NCBI GenBank assembly: GCA_934636465.1
Contig: CAKUAR010000004.1
Location: 59,895-123,894 of the forward strand
Source of the DNA: an uncultured Muribaculaceae bacterium
GTDB lineage: Bacteria; Bacteroidota; Bacteroidia; Bacteroidales; Muribaculaceae
Direction of reading: 5' to 3'
DNA: 64,000 nt
Each line of letters opens with the position of its first letter. The stretch's first letter is position 1. Below are positions 45,809 through 55,288 of the stretch, in pieces. Position numbers and translations under genes: made by a program. The notes below the pieces were generated by a model. That model made no database searches. It was not told the DNA's origin and saw only the letters and a program-made list of their open reading frames with translations.

Positions 45809-48800
45809 ATGAAATTTTTCGTCAACAAAATATTACTCATGTTGATTGCCGCCATAGGGGCAATCTTGTTTGTGTCGAGTGAAGCTTCAGCTTTCCCCAC
45901 AACGCTCTACGCCGACTCGTCGCGCCTTGCCACCGGCAAATGGGTGCGCATCAAGGTCAACGAAAGCGGCGTTTATGCCATCACGGCAAGCGACGTGCGG
46001 TCGTGGGGAATGAGCAACCTTGCCGACATTCGCGTGTTTGGCTACGGTGGTGCGCCGCTGCCCGAAAAGCTCGTTTCCTCCACCCCCGACGACCTGCCGC
46101 AAGTGCCAGTCCTGCGCACCGAGGGCAAAGTGCTGTTCTATGCGCAAGGTCCTGTCACCTGGACTACGTCGTCCTACTTCAAATACCGCCAGGTACAACA
46201 CCCCTATGCCACCACCGCCTATTATTTCGTCACCGAAGCCCCCTCGCTTCCTGACGCAACCGTGGGCAAGGCCACAAACGCCATTGGCTCTGGCCAAGAG
46301 GTCACCACTTTCACCGAGAGGCTCTATCACGAGGAAGAACTCGTCAACCCAGGCCAAACAGGCCGTGTGCTGCTCGGCGAAGATTTCCGCTACAACACTA
46401 CACAGACTTTCAAATTCACGCTCGAAGGCCTTGTTGCCAATTCCGAGGTGGCTGTTCTGACCAATTTTGCAGCCAAGGCCATGGCAGGCGGCACAAGCAA
46501 ACTCTCGTTCAAATACAACGGCAACAACTTGGCTGCCACTTCGTCCGACGACGTTACTGCCGCCACATCGCTTGCCCACGACCACTACAAGTCAACATCG
46601 ACTATCAAGCGGTTCACCCTAAACGGCACCGACGAGCTAAACTACTCCGTCACGTTCACTCCCAGCGGCACACTCTATTTGGCGCGGCTCAACTACATCA
46701 CTATCAACTACACACGCTCGCTCGCCTTGTCGCGCGGCAAGCTCGCTTTCGGCCAGTTGTCCGACAGTCCTTCCAGCGTCTATGCCTTGGCCAACGCATC
46801 TTCGGCATCGCACGTGTGGGACGTCACCACACCCTATTCTCCGGTGGAAATGAATGTCACGCTCAGCGGCTCCACAGCCAAGTTCTCCGCCACCGAAGCC
46901 GGCCGACACGAGTATTTCGCTTTCGATGAGAGCGCAAATTTCCCGTCGCCCACATTCGACAGCGCTATTGACAACCAGAACATTCACGCCGAGCCAACGC
47001 CCGACATGATTATAATTTCACCAGCCGAATACATCGCCCAGGCTCAACGCATAGCCGACATGCACGCTGCCATCGACTCGATGCGTGTGCTTGTCGTTGA
47101 CCAGAAAAGCGTGTTCAATGAGTTCTCGTCGGGCACCCCCGACGCCATGGCCTATCGCCGCCTGTGCAAGATGTTCTACGACCGCGGCACCGACGCCAAA
47201 GGGCACAAACTCGGCTACCTGCTGCTCATGGGTAACGGCTCGTTTGACAACCGTCAGCTCACCAGCACCGTCAAGGCCATTGCCTACCCCATGCTCCTAA
47301 GCTGGCAAAGCGAGGAAAGTTCAAACGAGAACACCTCCTACACGAGCGACGACATATTCGTTGTGCTCGACGACAACTCCGGTCCACAATTCGAGAAAAG
47401 CAAACTAAGCATAGCTGTTGGCCGCTTCCCAGTCAAGAGTGTGGCAGAGGCTCGCACAGCCGTCAACAAACTCATAAAATACGTCACCAAGCCCGACTAC
47501 GGTTCTTGGAAAACCAACGTGCTCGATGTGGCCGACGACGAAGACTCCGGCATACACATGGAGCATGCCGACAATGTGATAAACGTGGCGCAACAGCACG
47601 GTGGCAGCGAATTTCTGTTTAACCGCGTGTATCTCGACGCCTTTGTGAGCCAGAGCGTGGGTGCCGGCCGCAACTATCCCGACGCACGCGCCAAGTTTTT
47701 CCGCAAGCTCAATGAGGGCGTGGCGTGGTGGAACTACACCGGACACGCAAGCCCCAACCTGTGGACTGCCGACGGACTGCTCACCAGCACCGACATCAAC
47801 TCCAACATGTTCTATAGTCACCAGCCCATTCTCTATGCCGCCACTTGCGAATTCTCACGCTTCGACGCCATAGAGCTTTCTGGAGGCGAAAATCTGTTTC
47901 TCAACAACCGCGGCGGCGCGATTTCCGTAGTCTGCCCAGCAAGACTCGTGTTCATTCCAAACAACGGCATACTCAACGCCTCGGTGGCAAAATACATTTT
48001 TGCGCGCGACGACCAGGGCCTGCCATTGCGAATAGGCGACATCGTGCGCCGTGGCAAAAACGACACTGGAAGCGACGACAACAACTCACGCTACATCTTG
48101 TTTGGCGACCCGGCCATGCGCCCGGCCTACCCCACTCGCAAGGTGGAAATCGAGACTATCGACGGCAAGGCTGTTGATGCCGACAACATGCCGGTGTTCA
48201 AAGCTCGCCAAACCATAACTTTCACTGGCAATGTGCTCAATGCAAAGGGTGCTACCGACACCAAGTTCAATGGTTCCATAATTTCCACCCTCTTCGACTC
48301 CGAGCAGACCGTCACCACTCACGGCTATGGCGAGCAAGGCAAGGAGTATTCCTACAACGACCGTCAAAACAAGCTGGCTGTCGCCATCGACTCGGTGGTC
48401 AACGGCAAGTTCTCAATCAAGGTGACCATTCCGTCAGAAATTGTCGCCACCTACGACAATTTCACCCCTGCGCTCATCAGCCTCTACGCCTATAATCCCA
48501 CCGACAGCTTAGAAGCCATGGGCAGCAACAGCAATTTCTACATCTACGGCTACGACGACGATGTTAAGGCTGACACCATAGGCCCTGACATCAGCTATTT
48601 CGGGCTAAACTCCGAGTCATTCAAAGACGGCGACAACGTCAACGAGTCTCCTCTGGTGCTCGCCACCATTAGCGACGACACAGGCATCAACTTCTCATCG
48701 GGCGGCATAGGCCACGGCATGACCCTCACCCTCGACGACAAGACGTCATATTCCAACGTGTCCTCATACTATCAGCCGTCTTACACTGACAAAGGCACAG

Positions 48801-49240
48801 CCGGCACTCTCACCTATGAGTTAAGCAACCTCACCGAAGGTCAACACACGCTCAAGCTCAAGGTGTGGGACGTGTATAGCAACTCGTCAGAAAAGACCAT
48901 CTCGTTCAATGTGATTAACGGCTTGAAGCCCGACATTGTTGACGTTTACAGCGATGCCAACCCGGCTACAGTTGAGGCCAACTTCTATGTGCGCCACAAC
49001 CGCCCCGACGCCTTGCTCAATGTGACAATCGAGGTGTTCGACCTCATGGGACGCCCAGTGTGGAGTACCACACAGACCGGACGCAGCGACATGTTTACCT
49101 CGTTCCCAATCACTTGGGATTTGTGCAACAGCGGCGGAGCACGAGTGCAACGCGGCATCTACATCTATCGTGCCACAATCTCCACCGACGGCAAGCAGCA
49201 CGCCTCAAAGGCCAAGAAAATTGCCGTGGCTGGTCAGTGA
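45809..49240 (+). CDS. porU: PorU-like gingipain-fold (C25) protein, type IX secretion sortase candidate
   Basis: 1143 aa from ATG 45809 (preceded by AAAGGA; the frame extends to TTG 45791). Signal peptide about 1-30, an N-terminal beta domain (TGKWVRIKVNESGVYAITAS), then the C25 caspase-like domain with His646 (NYTGHASP) and Cys680 (AATCEFSRFD) as the probable dyad, SIAVGRFPV and LFGDPAMRPAYP. Ig-like domains follow, and the tail FDLMGRPVWSTTQTGRSDMF and GIYIYRATI resembles FlgD-like/type IX sorting domains. Canonical PorU removes sorting domains from type IX cargo at the outer membrane. A second, related protein is encoded 1.5 kb downstream. Confidence 0.85.
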   Translation: MKFFVNKILLMLIAAIGAILFVSSEASAFPTTLYADSSRLATGKWVRIKVNESGVYAITASDVRSWGMSNLADIRVFGYGGAPLPEKLVSSTPDDLPQVPVLRTEGKVLFYAQGPVTWTTSSYFKYRQVQHPYATTAYYFVTEAPSLPDATVGKATNAIGSGQEVTTFTERLYHEEELVNPGQTGRVLLGEDFRYNTTQTFKFTLEGLVANSEVAVLTNFAAKAMAGGTSKLSFKYNGNNLAATSSDDVTAATSLAHDHYKSTSTIKRFTLNGTDELNYSVTFTPSGTLYLARLNYITINYTRSLALSRGKLAFGQLSDSPSSVYALANASSASHVWDVTTPYSPVEMNVTLSGSTAKFSATEAGRHEYFAFDESANFPSPTFDSAIDNQNIHAEPTPDMIIISPAEYIAQAQRIADMHAAIDSMRVLVVDQKSVFNEFSSGTPDAMAYRRLCKMFYDRGTDAKGHKLGYLLLMGNGSFDNRQLTSTVKAIAYPMLLSWQSEESSNENTSYTSDDIFVVLDDNSGPQFEKSKLSIAVGRFPVKSVAEARTAVNKLIKYVTKPDYGSWKTNVLDVADDEDSGIHMEHADNVINVAQQHGGSEFLFNRVYLDAFVSQSVGAGRNYPDARAKFFRKLNEGVAWWNYTGHASPNLWTADGLLTSTDINSNMFYSHQPILYAATCEFSRFDAIELSGGENLFLNNRGGAISVVCPARLVFIPNNGILNASVAKYIFARDDQGLPLRIGDIVRRGKNDTGSDDNNSRYILFGDPAMRPAYPTRKVEIETIDGKAVDADNMPVFKARQTITFTGNVLNAKGATDTKFNGSIISTLFDSEQTVTTHGYGEQGKEYSYNDRQNKLAVAIDSVVNGKFSIKVTIPSEIVATYDNFTPALISLYAYNPTDSLEAMGSNSNFYIYGYDDDVKADTIGPDISYFGLNSESFKDGDNVNESPLVLATISDDTGINFSSGGIGHGMTLTLDDKTSYSNVSSYYQPSYTDKGTAGTLTYELSNLTEGQHTLKLKVWDVYSNSSEKTISFNVINGLKPDIVDVYSDANPATVEANFYVRHNRPDALLNVTIEVFDLMGRPVWSTTQTGRSDMFTSFPITWDLCNSGGARVQRGIYIYRATISTDGKQHASKAKKIAVAGQ

Positions 49241-49315
49241 CGGGAAAAGCCACACTGCGTCCTCCACACCCCACCGCATGAGGTCGCCATTTGCTGCCAC
49301 GCCGTGATTTTAGAT

Positions 49316-49346
49316 TTTGATTTTTAAATAAATAGTAGTATATTCG
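49316..49346 (+). promoter_or_regulatory. Promoter of rex
   Basis: TTTG (49316-49319), 19-bp spacer, TATATTCG (49339-49346), one mismatch from TAnnTTTG; 26 bp before the rex ATG. Confidence 0.5.
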
Positions 49347-49372
49347 TGGGTTAAATAAGGAAGATTTGACAA

Positions 49373-50026
49373 ATGAACGATATAAAGACCAATTCAAAAA
49401 CTTTGCTCCCGGAGCCAACTCTCAGGAGACTGCCTTGGTATCTTGCCTACGTTCAGCTTCTCGACAATCAGCACGTTGAATACGTTTCCTCCACTCAGAT
49501 TGCTAAAGAAATCAATGTTGACGCATCACAAATTGCCAAAGACTTGTCATTTCTCAACATCAAGGGAAAAACAAGAATTGGATATGAGGTCAAGGAATTG
49601 ACCAAGGAACTGACCGACTTCTTGGGCTTCAAGCACAAGCACACGGCGTTCATGATTGGCGTGGGCAGCTTGGGTGGCGCATTAATTCAAGACACAGGTT
49701 TGGTCCACTACGGTCTAAATGTGGTGGCCGGCTTCGATGTCAATCCCAAACTAATTGGGACAACCATCAAGGGCATTCCCATCTACGACATCAACGACCT
49801 GGCACAGCAGCAAAAGAAATACGACGTTTCGATTGCTGTGTTGACAGTCCCGGTTGACAATGCCCAAAATGCGGCCGACCACGCCATAGCCTGCGGCATA
49901 AAGGCTTTGTGGAACTTCACGCCATACCGCATCAAGGCTCCTGCCAATGTGGTGATTCAAAACACCTCGATTTATGCGCATTTGGCGCTGATGTATAACA
50001 GGCTTGAGACAAACAAGCACAAATAA
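49373..50026 (+). CDS. rex: Redox-sensing transcriptional repressor Rex
   Basis: 217 aa. The N-terminal winged-helix domain (TLRRLPWYLAYVQLLDNQHV, VSSTQIAKEINVDASQIAKD) is followed by a Rossmann NAD(H)-binding domain with GVGSLG at 96-101 and VAGFDVNPKLIGTTIKGIPI. Rex senses the NADH/NAD+ ratio and represses fermentation and respiration genes when NAD+ is high. It has its own promoter but lies between the two PorU-like genes. I found no Rex operator (TTGTGAA-N4-TTCACAA) in the intergenic regions around it. Confidence 0.93.
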   Translation: MNDIKTNSKTLLPEPTLRRLPWYLAYVQLLDNQHVEYVSSTQIAKEINVDASQIAKDLSFLNIKGKTRIGYEVKELTKELTDFLGFKHKHTAFMIGVGSLGGALIQDTGLVHYGLNVVAGFDVNPKLIGTTIKGIPIYDINDLAQQQKKYDVSIAVLTVPVDNAQNAADHAIACGIKALWNFTPYRIKAPANVVIQNTSIYAHLALMYNRLETNKHK

Positions 50027-50078
50027 CGGCATTTTTCAGTCATGCCAACCTCGTAAGTTTTAAGGAAAAAATAAGCAA

Positions 50079-50678
50079 GTGAAGATAATTGGAATTAAAA
50101 ATAACTATGCCAGTGCCAACAAGGCATCACTAAAGGACAGCGCATTTCCCGACATGTTCTTTATGACTGACTCGTCTATTATTAAAACCAACAATCCTTT
50201 CTTTCTGCCCGACTTCGCATCGGAGTTTTCTTTCCACACCGCACTGGTGTTCCGCACCAGCCGCCTCGGCAAGTCGATACCGCTGAAGTTTGCGCATCGC
50301 TACGTTGATGCTGTCACCGTGGGTTTTGCCGTCAGTGCCAAAAACCCCACGTCGTTGCCAAGCGACTCTCCGCTGCTTCATGCATTCGACGGAGCCGCCA
50401 TGCTCGGCGATTTCATCAGCATCGACGCGAGCCAGCCGCTCACCGGCATCACCGTCACATCGGCTGTCAATGGCAATGAGGTGTGCAGCATCACTCCGGC
50501 AGGCATGATTCACGACATTTGCGAAATAGTGCACACCCTAAGCAGCGTTTGCACCATCAAGATTGGCGACCTGATATTTGCTTGTCTTGGCGAGCAACAG
50601 CCAAACCCAATCAAAATCGGCGACACGCTCACCGCCCAAATCAACGGCGAGGAAAAATTAAGAATAAGAATAAAATAA
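50079..50678 (+). CDS. Fumarylacetoacetate hydrolase-family protein
   Basis: 199 aa from a GTG at 50079. MKIIGIKNNYASANKASLKD, DSSIIKTNNPFFLPDFASEF, HTALVFRTSRLGKSIPLKFA and AHRYVDAVTVGFAVSAK match the short FAH-family proteins of Bacteroidetes (about 200 aa), which act on 2-oxo or acylpyruvate substrates; the real substrate is not known. Some catalytic positions of the family (the ETELVV segment, here FHTALVF) look changed, so activity is uncertain. Gap to rex 52 bp. Confidence 0.75.
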   Translation: MKIIGIKNNYASANKASLKDSAFPDMFFMTDSSIIKTNNPFFLPDFASEFSFHTALVFRTSRLGKSIPLKFAHRYVDAVTVGFAVSAKNPTSLPSDSPLLHAFDGAAMLGDFISIDASQPLTGITVTSAVNGNEVCSITPAGMIHDICEIVHTLSSVCTIKIGDLIFACLGEQQPNPIKIGDTLTAQINGEEKLRIRIK

Positions 50679-50709
50679 CGACATATAATTCTCTCACAGT
50701 TTGTAACCT

Positions 50710-53700
50710 ATGAAGCAGTTTGTATCACGATTACTGGTTTCGGCACTTGTTTGTGTCACGGCAATCCCATGCGCTTTGGCATTGCCCGCATCTCACTACG
50801 CAACATCATCTAAGCTTGCCACTGGCAAGTGGGTCAAGATTCAAATACCGCAGTCTGGCGTCTATGAACTAACCTACGACGAGTTGGGCAAAATGGGATT
50901 TGCCAATCCGCAAAATGTGCGCATCTACGGCTCTGGCGGCAACATGCTAAGCGAAATGCTCGACGGCACTGCCCCCGACGACCTCACCGCCGTGCCAGTG
51001 GCACGCTACGGCAAGAAGATTTGCTTCTATGCCAACGGCCCTGTGTCATTCTCGCTCATTGACCCACTATCCACACGACCGCACTTCGGCCGCATCGTCA
51101 ACGCCTACTCAAACTACGGCTACTATTTCCTCACAGAGTCATCTGAAAAAGAGCTTACCGTGCAAGCTGGCGAGTCAGTAAAACCTGCCACCTACACCCA
51201 GCGCCGCAGCAGCCTCAACTTCTTCCGCCACGAGAGCGAGCTGGCATCGCTTGGCGGCTCTGGCAAAGACTTCTTGGGCGAGGACATCTCGTCAAATCCG
51301 TTTTCATTTGGCTTCACGCTGCCCAACCGCACACCCGGTTCCGACATTTGCGTCAACACTCGCGTGGGTGCCAGCGTGTCGGCCTCTACCAATCTCGTCA
51401 CCACAATCAACGGCGACACCGTGCCTTTCACATCGGCGTCATCTAAGATTTACCAGCCGTCGAGCCAGCACAACTACTACAACGCCGCTTCGCCCATTGC
51501 CCTTTTCTCTGCCGACTCCACAAGCACCAGCGGCACCGTCAACGTAAGTCTCAAAAGCGGCAGCACAGTGAAGAGTGCGCGCCTCGACTATGTGATTCTC
51601 ACCTACACGCAAGACAACACGCTCAAGGGTCACCCCTATGCACAGACATTTATGGCCGTCAACGACCTGACCGCACGCGACCTCTTGGCTTTTTATGACA
51701 ACGACCCAAGCAACCTAATGGTTTGGAATATCGACGACACCAAGGCGCCGGTAGCTTATCAGCCCACAGCCGAGCAACTCAACGATTCGGTTTGGACCAC
51801 CGACTCCACCTGCGATGTCACTCCACGCACAATGTGTGTCATAGCCCCGGCCTATGCCAAAGCCACGGCACAATTTGTGGCATTCAACCCCAACGACACT
51901 CTCATGAAGATTTCGGGCTACACACCAGTTGACAACCAGAATCTCCACGCCATGCCCACACCCGAAATGCTCATCATAGCTCCTAAGGCCTACATGGAGC
52001 AAGCCGGCCGCATAGCCAAGCTGCACAGCGACATCGACGGCATGAAAGTGGCAGTGGTTGACCAAGCCCAGATATTCAATGAGTTCTCATCGGGCACGCC
52101 CGACGCCATGGCATATCGCCTGTTCTGCAAAATGCTCTACGACCGCAATAGCGACACCTTTAAGCACCTGCTTCTGTTTGGTGCCGGTTCCTACGACAAC
52201 CGCGGCATTGCCAGCAATCACGAAAACATGCTGCTCACCTATCAGAGCGACCGCAGCGACGATGAGGACTACTCCTACACCACCGACGATTTCTTTGGAA
52301 TTCTCGACGACAACTCCGGCTCTAAAATCCCGGCAGAAATGCTCCGCCTGGGCGTGGGTCGCTTCACATCGAGAAACGTTGCCGAAGCAAAAAGCGATGT
52401 TGACAAGCTCGCCAACTACATGACCAACCCCGACTATGGCGTGTGGCGCAACAACATCATGCTTAGTGCCGACGAAGGCGACGACGGTCTGCACATGTTC
52501 CAAGCCGAGGGCACACGCATGTTGCTCGACAACACTCTTGCCACCGGCATGCCCATCAACCGCGTGTTTGTGGCACAATACCCCAAGGCCATAGAGCCGA
52601 GCATCTCGCTTGCCTCGCGCCGCACGGCAGCCGAAGCGCGCCGCCACATGTCCGACCTGTTTAAGCAAGGTCAGTATTTCGCCACCTACATAGGTCATGC
52701 CGGTCCCACGATGTTCACCAAATATTCACACCTCTGGACGTCAAACGAGGTCAACACCACCTCCTACACTCACCTACCAATCATGACCACCGCTTGCTGC
52801 GATGTGGCTCGTTTCGACAGCGACTCGCGAGGCATTGCCGACCTGATGTTTCACAAGAGCGACGGCGGCGCAATAGCACTGCTCACCTCGTCACGCCAAG
52901 TCTATGCCGAAAGCAACGATGCGCTCAACACTGCTTTCATCAATAGTATGTTCAGTTTCGGCACACTCGGCTATATGCCCACACTCGGCTACGCCTACAT
53001 GAAGGCAAAGCAGTCGTTTGGCACACGCACCAACATAAACAAGCTATCGTTCCTCCTCCTAGGCGACCCGGCCATGCGCGTCAACTACCCCAAGCCTTAT
53101 TTCAAGCTCGATGCCATCAACGGCATCTCTGGCAAGGACGTGGCTGTGTATCCATTGCAGCAAGTGACAATAAAAGCTCATGTCAACAAGAGCGACAATT
53201 CCGGCATCGACACCGACTTCAATGGCGAAGCCACACTCACCATACACGACTTGACACGCTATTTCAGCCAATTCAAGCAACAAGTGCAGCTTGAGACCAT
53301 AACTCGCAACTCGTTCTACACGCCCGAAGTGCTCACACAAGTCAGTGGCAAGGTGGTCAACGGCGTGTTCACCGCCACCGCCACCATTCCACGCTTCACC
53401 AAGGCAAGCAACCAGAATGTGACCATGACCATTTATGCCCACAAAACCGGCTCCGACGAAATGGTCAACGGCACCAGCGGCAGACTCATAATCATGCCTT
53501 TCGACAGCACAACAGTGCAGACCGACTCGCAAGCTCCGCAAATCAATAAGTTCTATATCAACGACGAGAACACATTCAGTTCTGGCACTGCCATTTCTGG
53601 TGCTTCCACTCTCTACATCAACGCCACCGACGACAACGCCATCAACGTGCAGTCAAACTCCGTGGGTCAAAACATGACCCTCACGCTCGACAACGGCAAA

Positions 53701-54177
53701 GTCACCTATCCCGAAGTGCGCAACTATGCCACTGTGACCAATGACGGCAAGTCACTCGACATTGCATTCCCTATGGGTGAGCTTGACGAAGGCTCGCACA
53801 CGCTCACCTACACTGTGTTCGACGCCACCAGCAACTCCACAGCCCAAACAATCAACTTCATAGTTGCTGCTTCGGCCACCGCACCTGTGCTTAGCGTCAA
53901 TGAACTGCCAGCAACCGACCACCTCACATTCAATGCCACCAACCTGCCAACGTCAAGCACCGACGTCACCATAAAGGTAACCGACGCCGCCGGTCAGCTC
54001 ATTTGGACTGAAAAGACTTCGCAATTCCCTTATGTGTGGAACTTGACCGACAGCCAGGGCAAAAAACTTCCTGCTGGTCGCTACAACTTCTTTGGCACTG
54101 TGGAGTCTGGCAATGCTGCCACAGGCACAGCCATTGGCAACTTCACAGTGATAGAGCCAATCAAAACGAACAAATAA
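50710..54177 (+). CDS. Second PorU-like gingipain-fold (C25) protein
   Basis: 1155 aa, the same architecture and length as the upstream PorU-like protein: signal peptide about 1-24, SSKLATGKWVKIQIPQSGVY, then a C25 domain with GHAG (His663) and TACCDVARFD (Cys697 aligned with the PorU Cys, preceded by a second Cys). LGVGRFTSRNVAEAKSDVDK and LLGDPAMRVNYP match the other copy. The C-terminus has Ig-like domains and GKKLPAGRYNFFGTVESG, a FlgD-like terminal segment. It may be a second sortase, a type IX cargo protease or a divergent PorU. It ends the cluster at a strong terminator. 31 bp after the FAH-family gene. Confidence 0.82.
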   Translation: MKQFVSRLLVSALVCVTAIPCALALPASHYATSSKLATGKWVKIQIPQSGVYELTYDELGKMGFANPQNVRIYGSGGNMLSEMLDGTAPDDLTAVPVARYGKKICFYANGPVSFSLIDPLSTRPHFGRIVNAYSNYGYYFLTESSEKELTVQAGESVKPATYTQRRSSLNFFRHESELASLGGSGKDFLGEDISSNPFSFGFTLPNRTPGSDICVNTRVGASVSASTNLVTTINGDTVPFTSASSKIYQPSSQHNYYNAASPIALFSADSTSTSGTVNVSLKSGSTVKSARLDYVILTYTQDNTLKGHPYAQTFMAVNDLTARDLLAFYDNDPSNLMVWNIDDTKAPVAYQPTAEQLNDSVWTTDSTCDVTPRTMCVIAPAYAKATAQFVAFNPNDTLMKISGYTPVDNQNLHAMPTPEMLIIAPKAYMEQAGRIAKLHSDIDGMKVAVVDQAQIFNEFSSGTPDAMAYRLFCKMLYDRNSDTFKHLLLFGAGSYDNRGIASNHENMLLTYQSDRSDDEDYSYTTDDFFGILDDNSGSKIPAEMLRLGVGRFTSRNVAEAKSDVDKLANYMTNPDYGVWRNNIMLSADEGDDGLHMFQAEGTRMLLDNTLATGMPINRVFVAQYPKAIEPSISLASRRTAAEARRHMSDLFKQGQYFATYIGHAGPTMFTKYSHLWTSNEVNTTSYTHLPIMTTACCDVARFDSDSRGIADLMFHKSDGGAIALLTSSRQVYAESNDALNTAFINSMFSFGTLGYMPTLGYAYMKAKQSFGTRTNINKLSFLLLGDPAMRVNYPKPYFKLDAINGISGKDVAVYPLQQVTIKAHVNKSDNSGIDTDFNGEATLTIHDLTRYFSQFKQQVQLETITRNSFYTPEVLTQVSGKVVNGVFTATATIPRFTKASNQNVTMTIYAHKTGSDEMVNGTSGRLIIMPFDSTTVQTDSQAPQINKFYINDENTFSSGTAISGASTLYINATDDNAINVQSNSVGQNMTLTLDNGKVTYPEVRNYATVTNDGKSLDIAFPMGELDEGSHTLTYTVFDATSNSTAQTINFIVAASATAPVLSVNELPATDHLTFNATNLPTSSTDVTIKVTDAAGQLIWTEKTSQFPYVWNLTDSQGKKLPAGRYNFFGTVESGNAATGTAIGNFTVIEPIKTNK

Positions 54178-54216
54178 AAGTGCGGCACGCTCCATAGCGT
54201 TCTCACTTTCAACCAT

Positions 54217-54254
54217 AACAATAAAAGCGGACCGAAAAGTCCGCTTTTATTGTT
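54217..54254 (+). terminator. Strong bidirectional terminator after the second PorU-like gene
   Basis: Perfect 16-bp stem (AACAATAAAAGCGGAC with its complement) and a 6-nt loop CGAAAA. The A/T-rich stem base provides a T tract on both strands. Confidence 0.85.
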
Positions 54255-54312
54255 ATCCCCCATCACATCAAAAAAAATGTATGAAATTCATTGCGAGTCT
54301 GGCGGAAAGGCT

Positions 54313-54343
54313 TTTGTAATTAGCAAAATATGTTGTAATTTTG
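54313..54343 (+). promoter_or_regulatory. Promoter of rplU-rpmA
   Basis: TTTG (54313-54316), exactly 19 bp, TAATTTTG (54336-54343): a perfect Bacteroidetes sigma-ABfr-type consensus. It implies a leader of about 78 nt before rplU. Confidence 0.75.
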
Positions 54344-54427
54344 CAGTTGCATTTCCAATAGGCTCGTTAAGTGCGTTGCCGCAAGCAATGCCGCCGAATG
54401 GTTTAACTTATAATTTACAATTAATTA

Positions 54428-54748
54428 ATGTACGCAATTGTAGAAATCAAAGGACAGCAATTCAAGGCCGAAAATGGCAAAAAATTGTTCGTTCAGTATC
54501 TCGGCGATGAAACAAAAGAGGGCGATACTGTTGAGTTCAACAAAGTTCTTCTCATCGACGCCGACGATGCCGTTACTGTAGGCGCACCTACCGTTGAAGG
54601 TGCAAGAGTGGTTTGCGAGGTTAAAAAACCTCTCATAAAAGGTGAGCACGTTATCGTTTTCAAGAAACGTCGTCGCAAAGACTATCGTCGCTTGAACGGT
54701 CACCGTCAGTTGTTCACTGAGGTTGTTATTAAAGAAGTTATTGCTTAA
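54428..54748 (+). CDS. rplU: 50S ribosomal protein L21
   Basis: 106 aa (E. coli L21: 103). [40 protein letters not shown] and [20 protein letters not shown] are diagnostic. It binds 23S rRNA near L20. First gene of the L21-L27 operon, with a perfect consensus promoter upstream. Confidence 0.97.
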   Translation: MYAIVEIKGQQFKAENGKKLFVQYLGDETKEGDTVEFNKVLLIDADDAVTVGAPTVEGARVVCEVKKPLIKGEHVIVFKKRRRKDYRRLNGHRQLFTEVVIKEVIA

Positions 54749-54770
54749 CCCCCTAAAATTTTAAAAGATT

Positions 54771-55040
54771 ATGGCACATAAGAAAGGTGTAGGTAGTTCT
54801 AAGAACGGCCGTGAGTCACACAGCAAGCGACTCGGCGTTAAAATTTTTGGTGGTCAATTCGCTAAAGCCGGCAACATTATCCGCCGTCAACGCGGCACAG
54901 TGCACCGTCCAGGCGAAAACGTAGGTATGGGCAAAGACCACACTCTTTATGCTTTGGTTGACGGAACTGTTGAGTTCCAGCACCGCAATGGCAACACTTA
55001 CATCAACGTAGTGGCTGCCACTAAAGGCGAAGAGAACTAA
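54771..55040 (+). CDS. rpmA: 50S ribosomal protein L27
   Basis: 89 aa, starting [20 protein letters not shown], then [20 protein letters not shown] and [20 protein letters not shown]. The N-terminal arm reaches the peptidyl-transferase centre; here there is no cleavable N-terminal extension of the Firmicutes type. 22 bp after rplU. Confidence 0.97.
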   Translation: MAHKKGVGSSKNGRESHSKRLGVKIFGGQFAKAGNIIRRQRGTVHRPGENVGMGKDHTLYALVDGTVEFQHRNGNTYINVVAATKGEEN

Positions 55041-55085
55041 GACAAGCATCAGTGAAACCTCGGTTTCCTGACAAAAAGCTACAAG

Positions 55086-55119
55086 AGCAAGGCTTAACAA
55101 ACGGCCTTGCTTTTTTTTT
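55086..55119 (+). terminator. Rho-independent terminator after rpmA
   Basis: AGCAAGGC/GCCTTGCT, 8-bp stem with a 10-nt loop, followed by TTTTTTTT. Confidence 0.8.
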
Positions 55120-55185
55120 GCGCTTTTACGCATTTCATCACCACTTTTGTGGGGTTTTAGTGGCTAAAAATTAAATAATTATTTA

Positions 55186-55193
55186 TATTTTTG
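55186..55193 (+). promoter_or_regulatory. -7 promoter box of the leucine-rich-repeat gene
   Basis: TATTTTTG matches TAnnTTTG, about 95 bp before ATG 55289; no clear -33 element. Confidence 0.35.
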
Positions 55194-55288
55194 TAGTTTG
55201 AAGCCAAATGCGGCTGTGGAGCATAGGCCACAGCGCGCTCAGAGGCTTGACAAACGTTTTTTCTCTGTTCCATCTTAATATAGATACA

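Noticed and set aside
49241..49372. Rex autoregulatory operator before rex
   Set aside because: No TTGTGAA-N4-TTCACAA-like palindrome in this spacer; only the promoter can be supported.
54344..54427. Structured autoregulatory leader of rplU
   Set aside because: The 78-nt leader could fold weakly, but I see no convincing hairpin or known ribosomal-protein leader motif.
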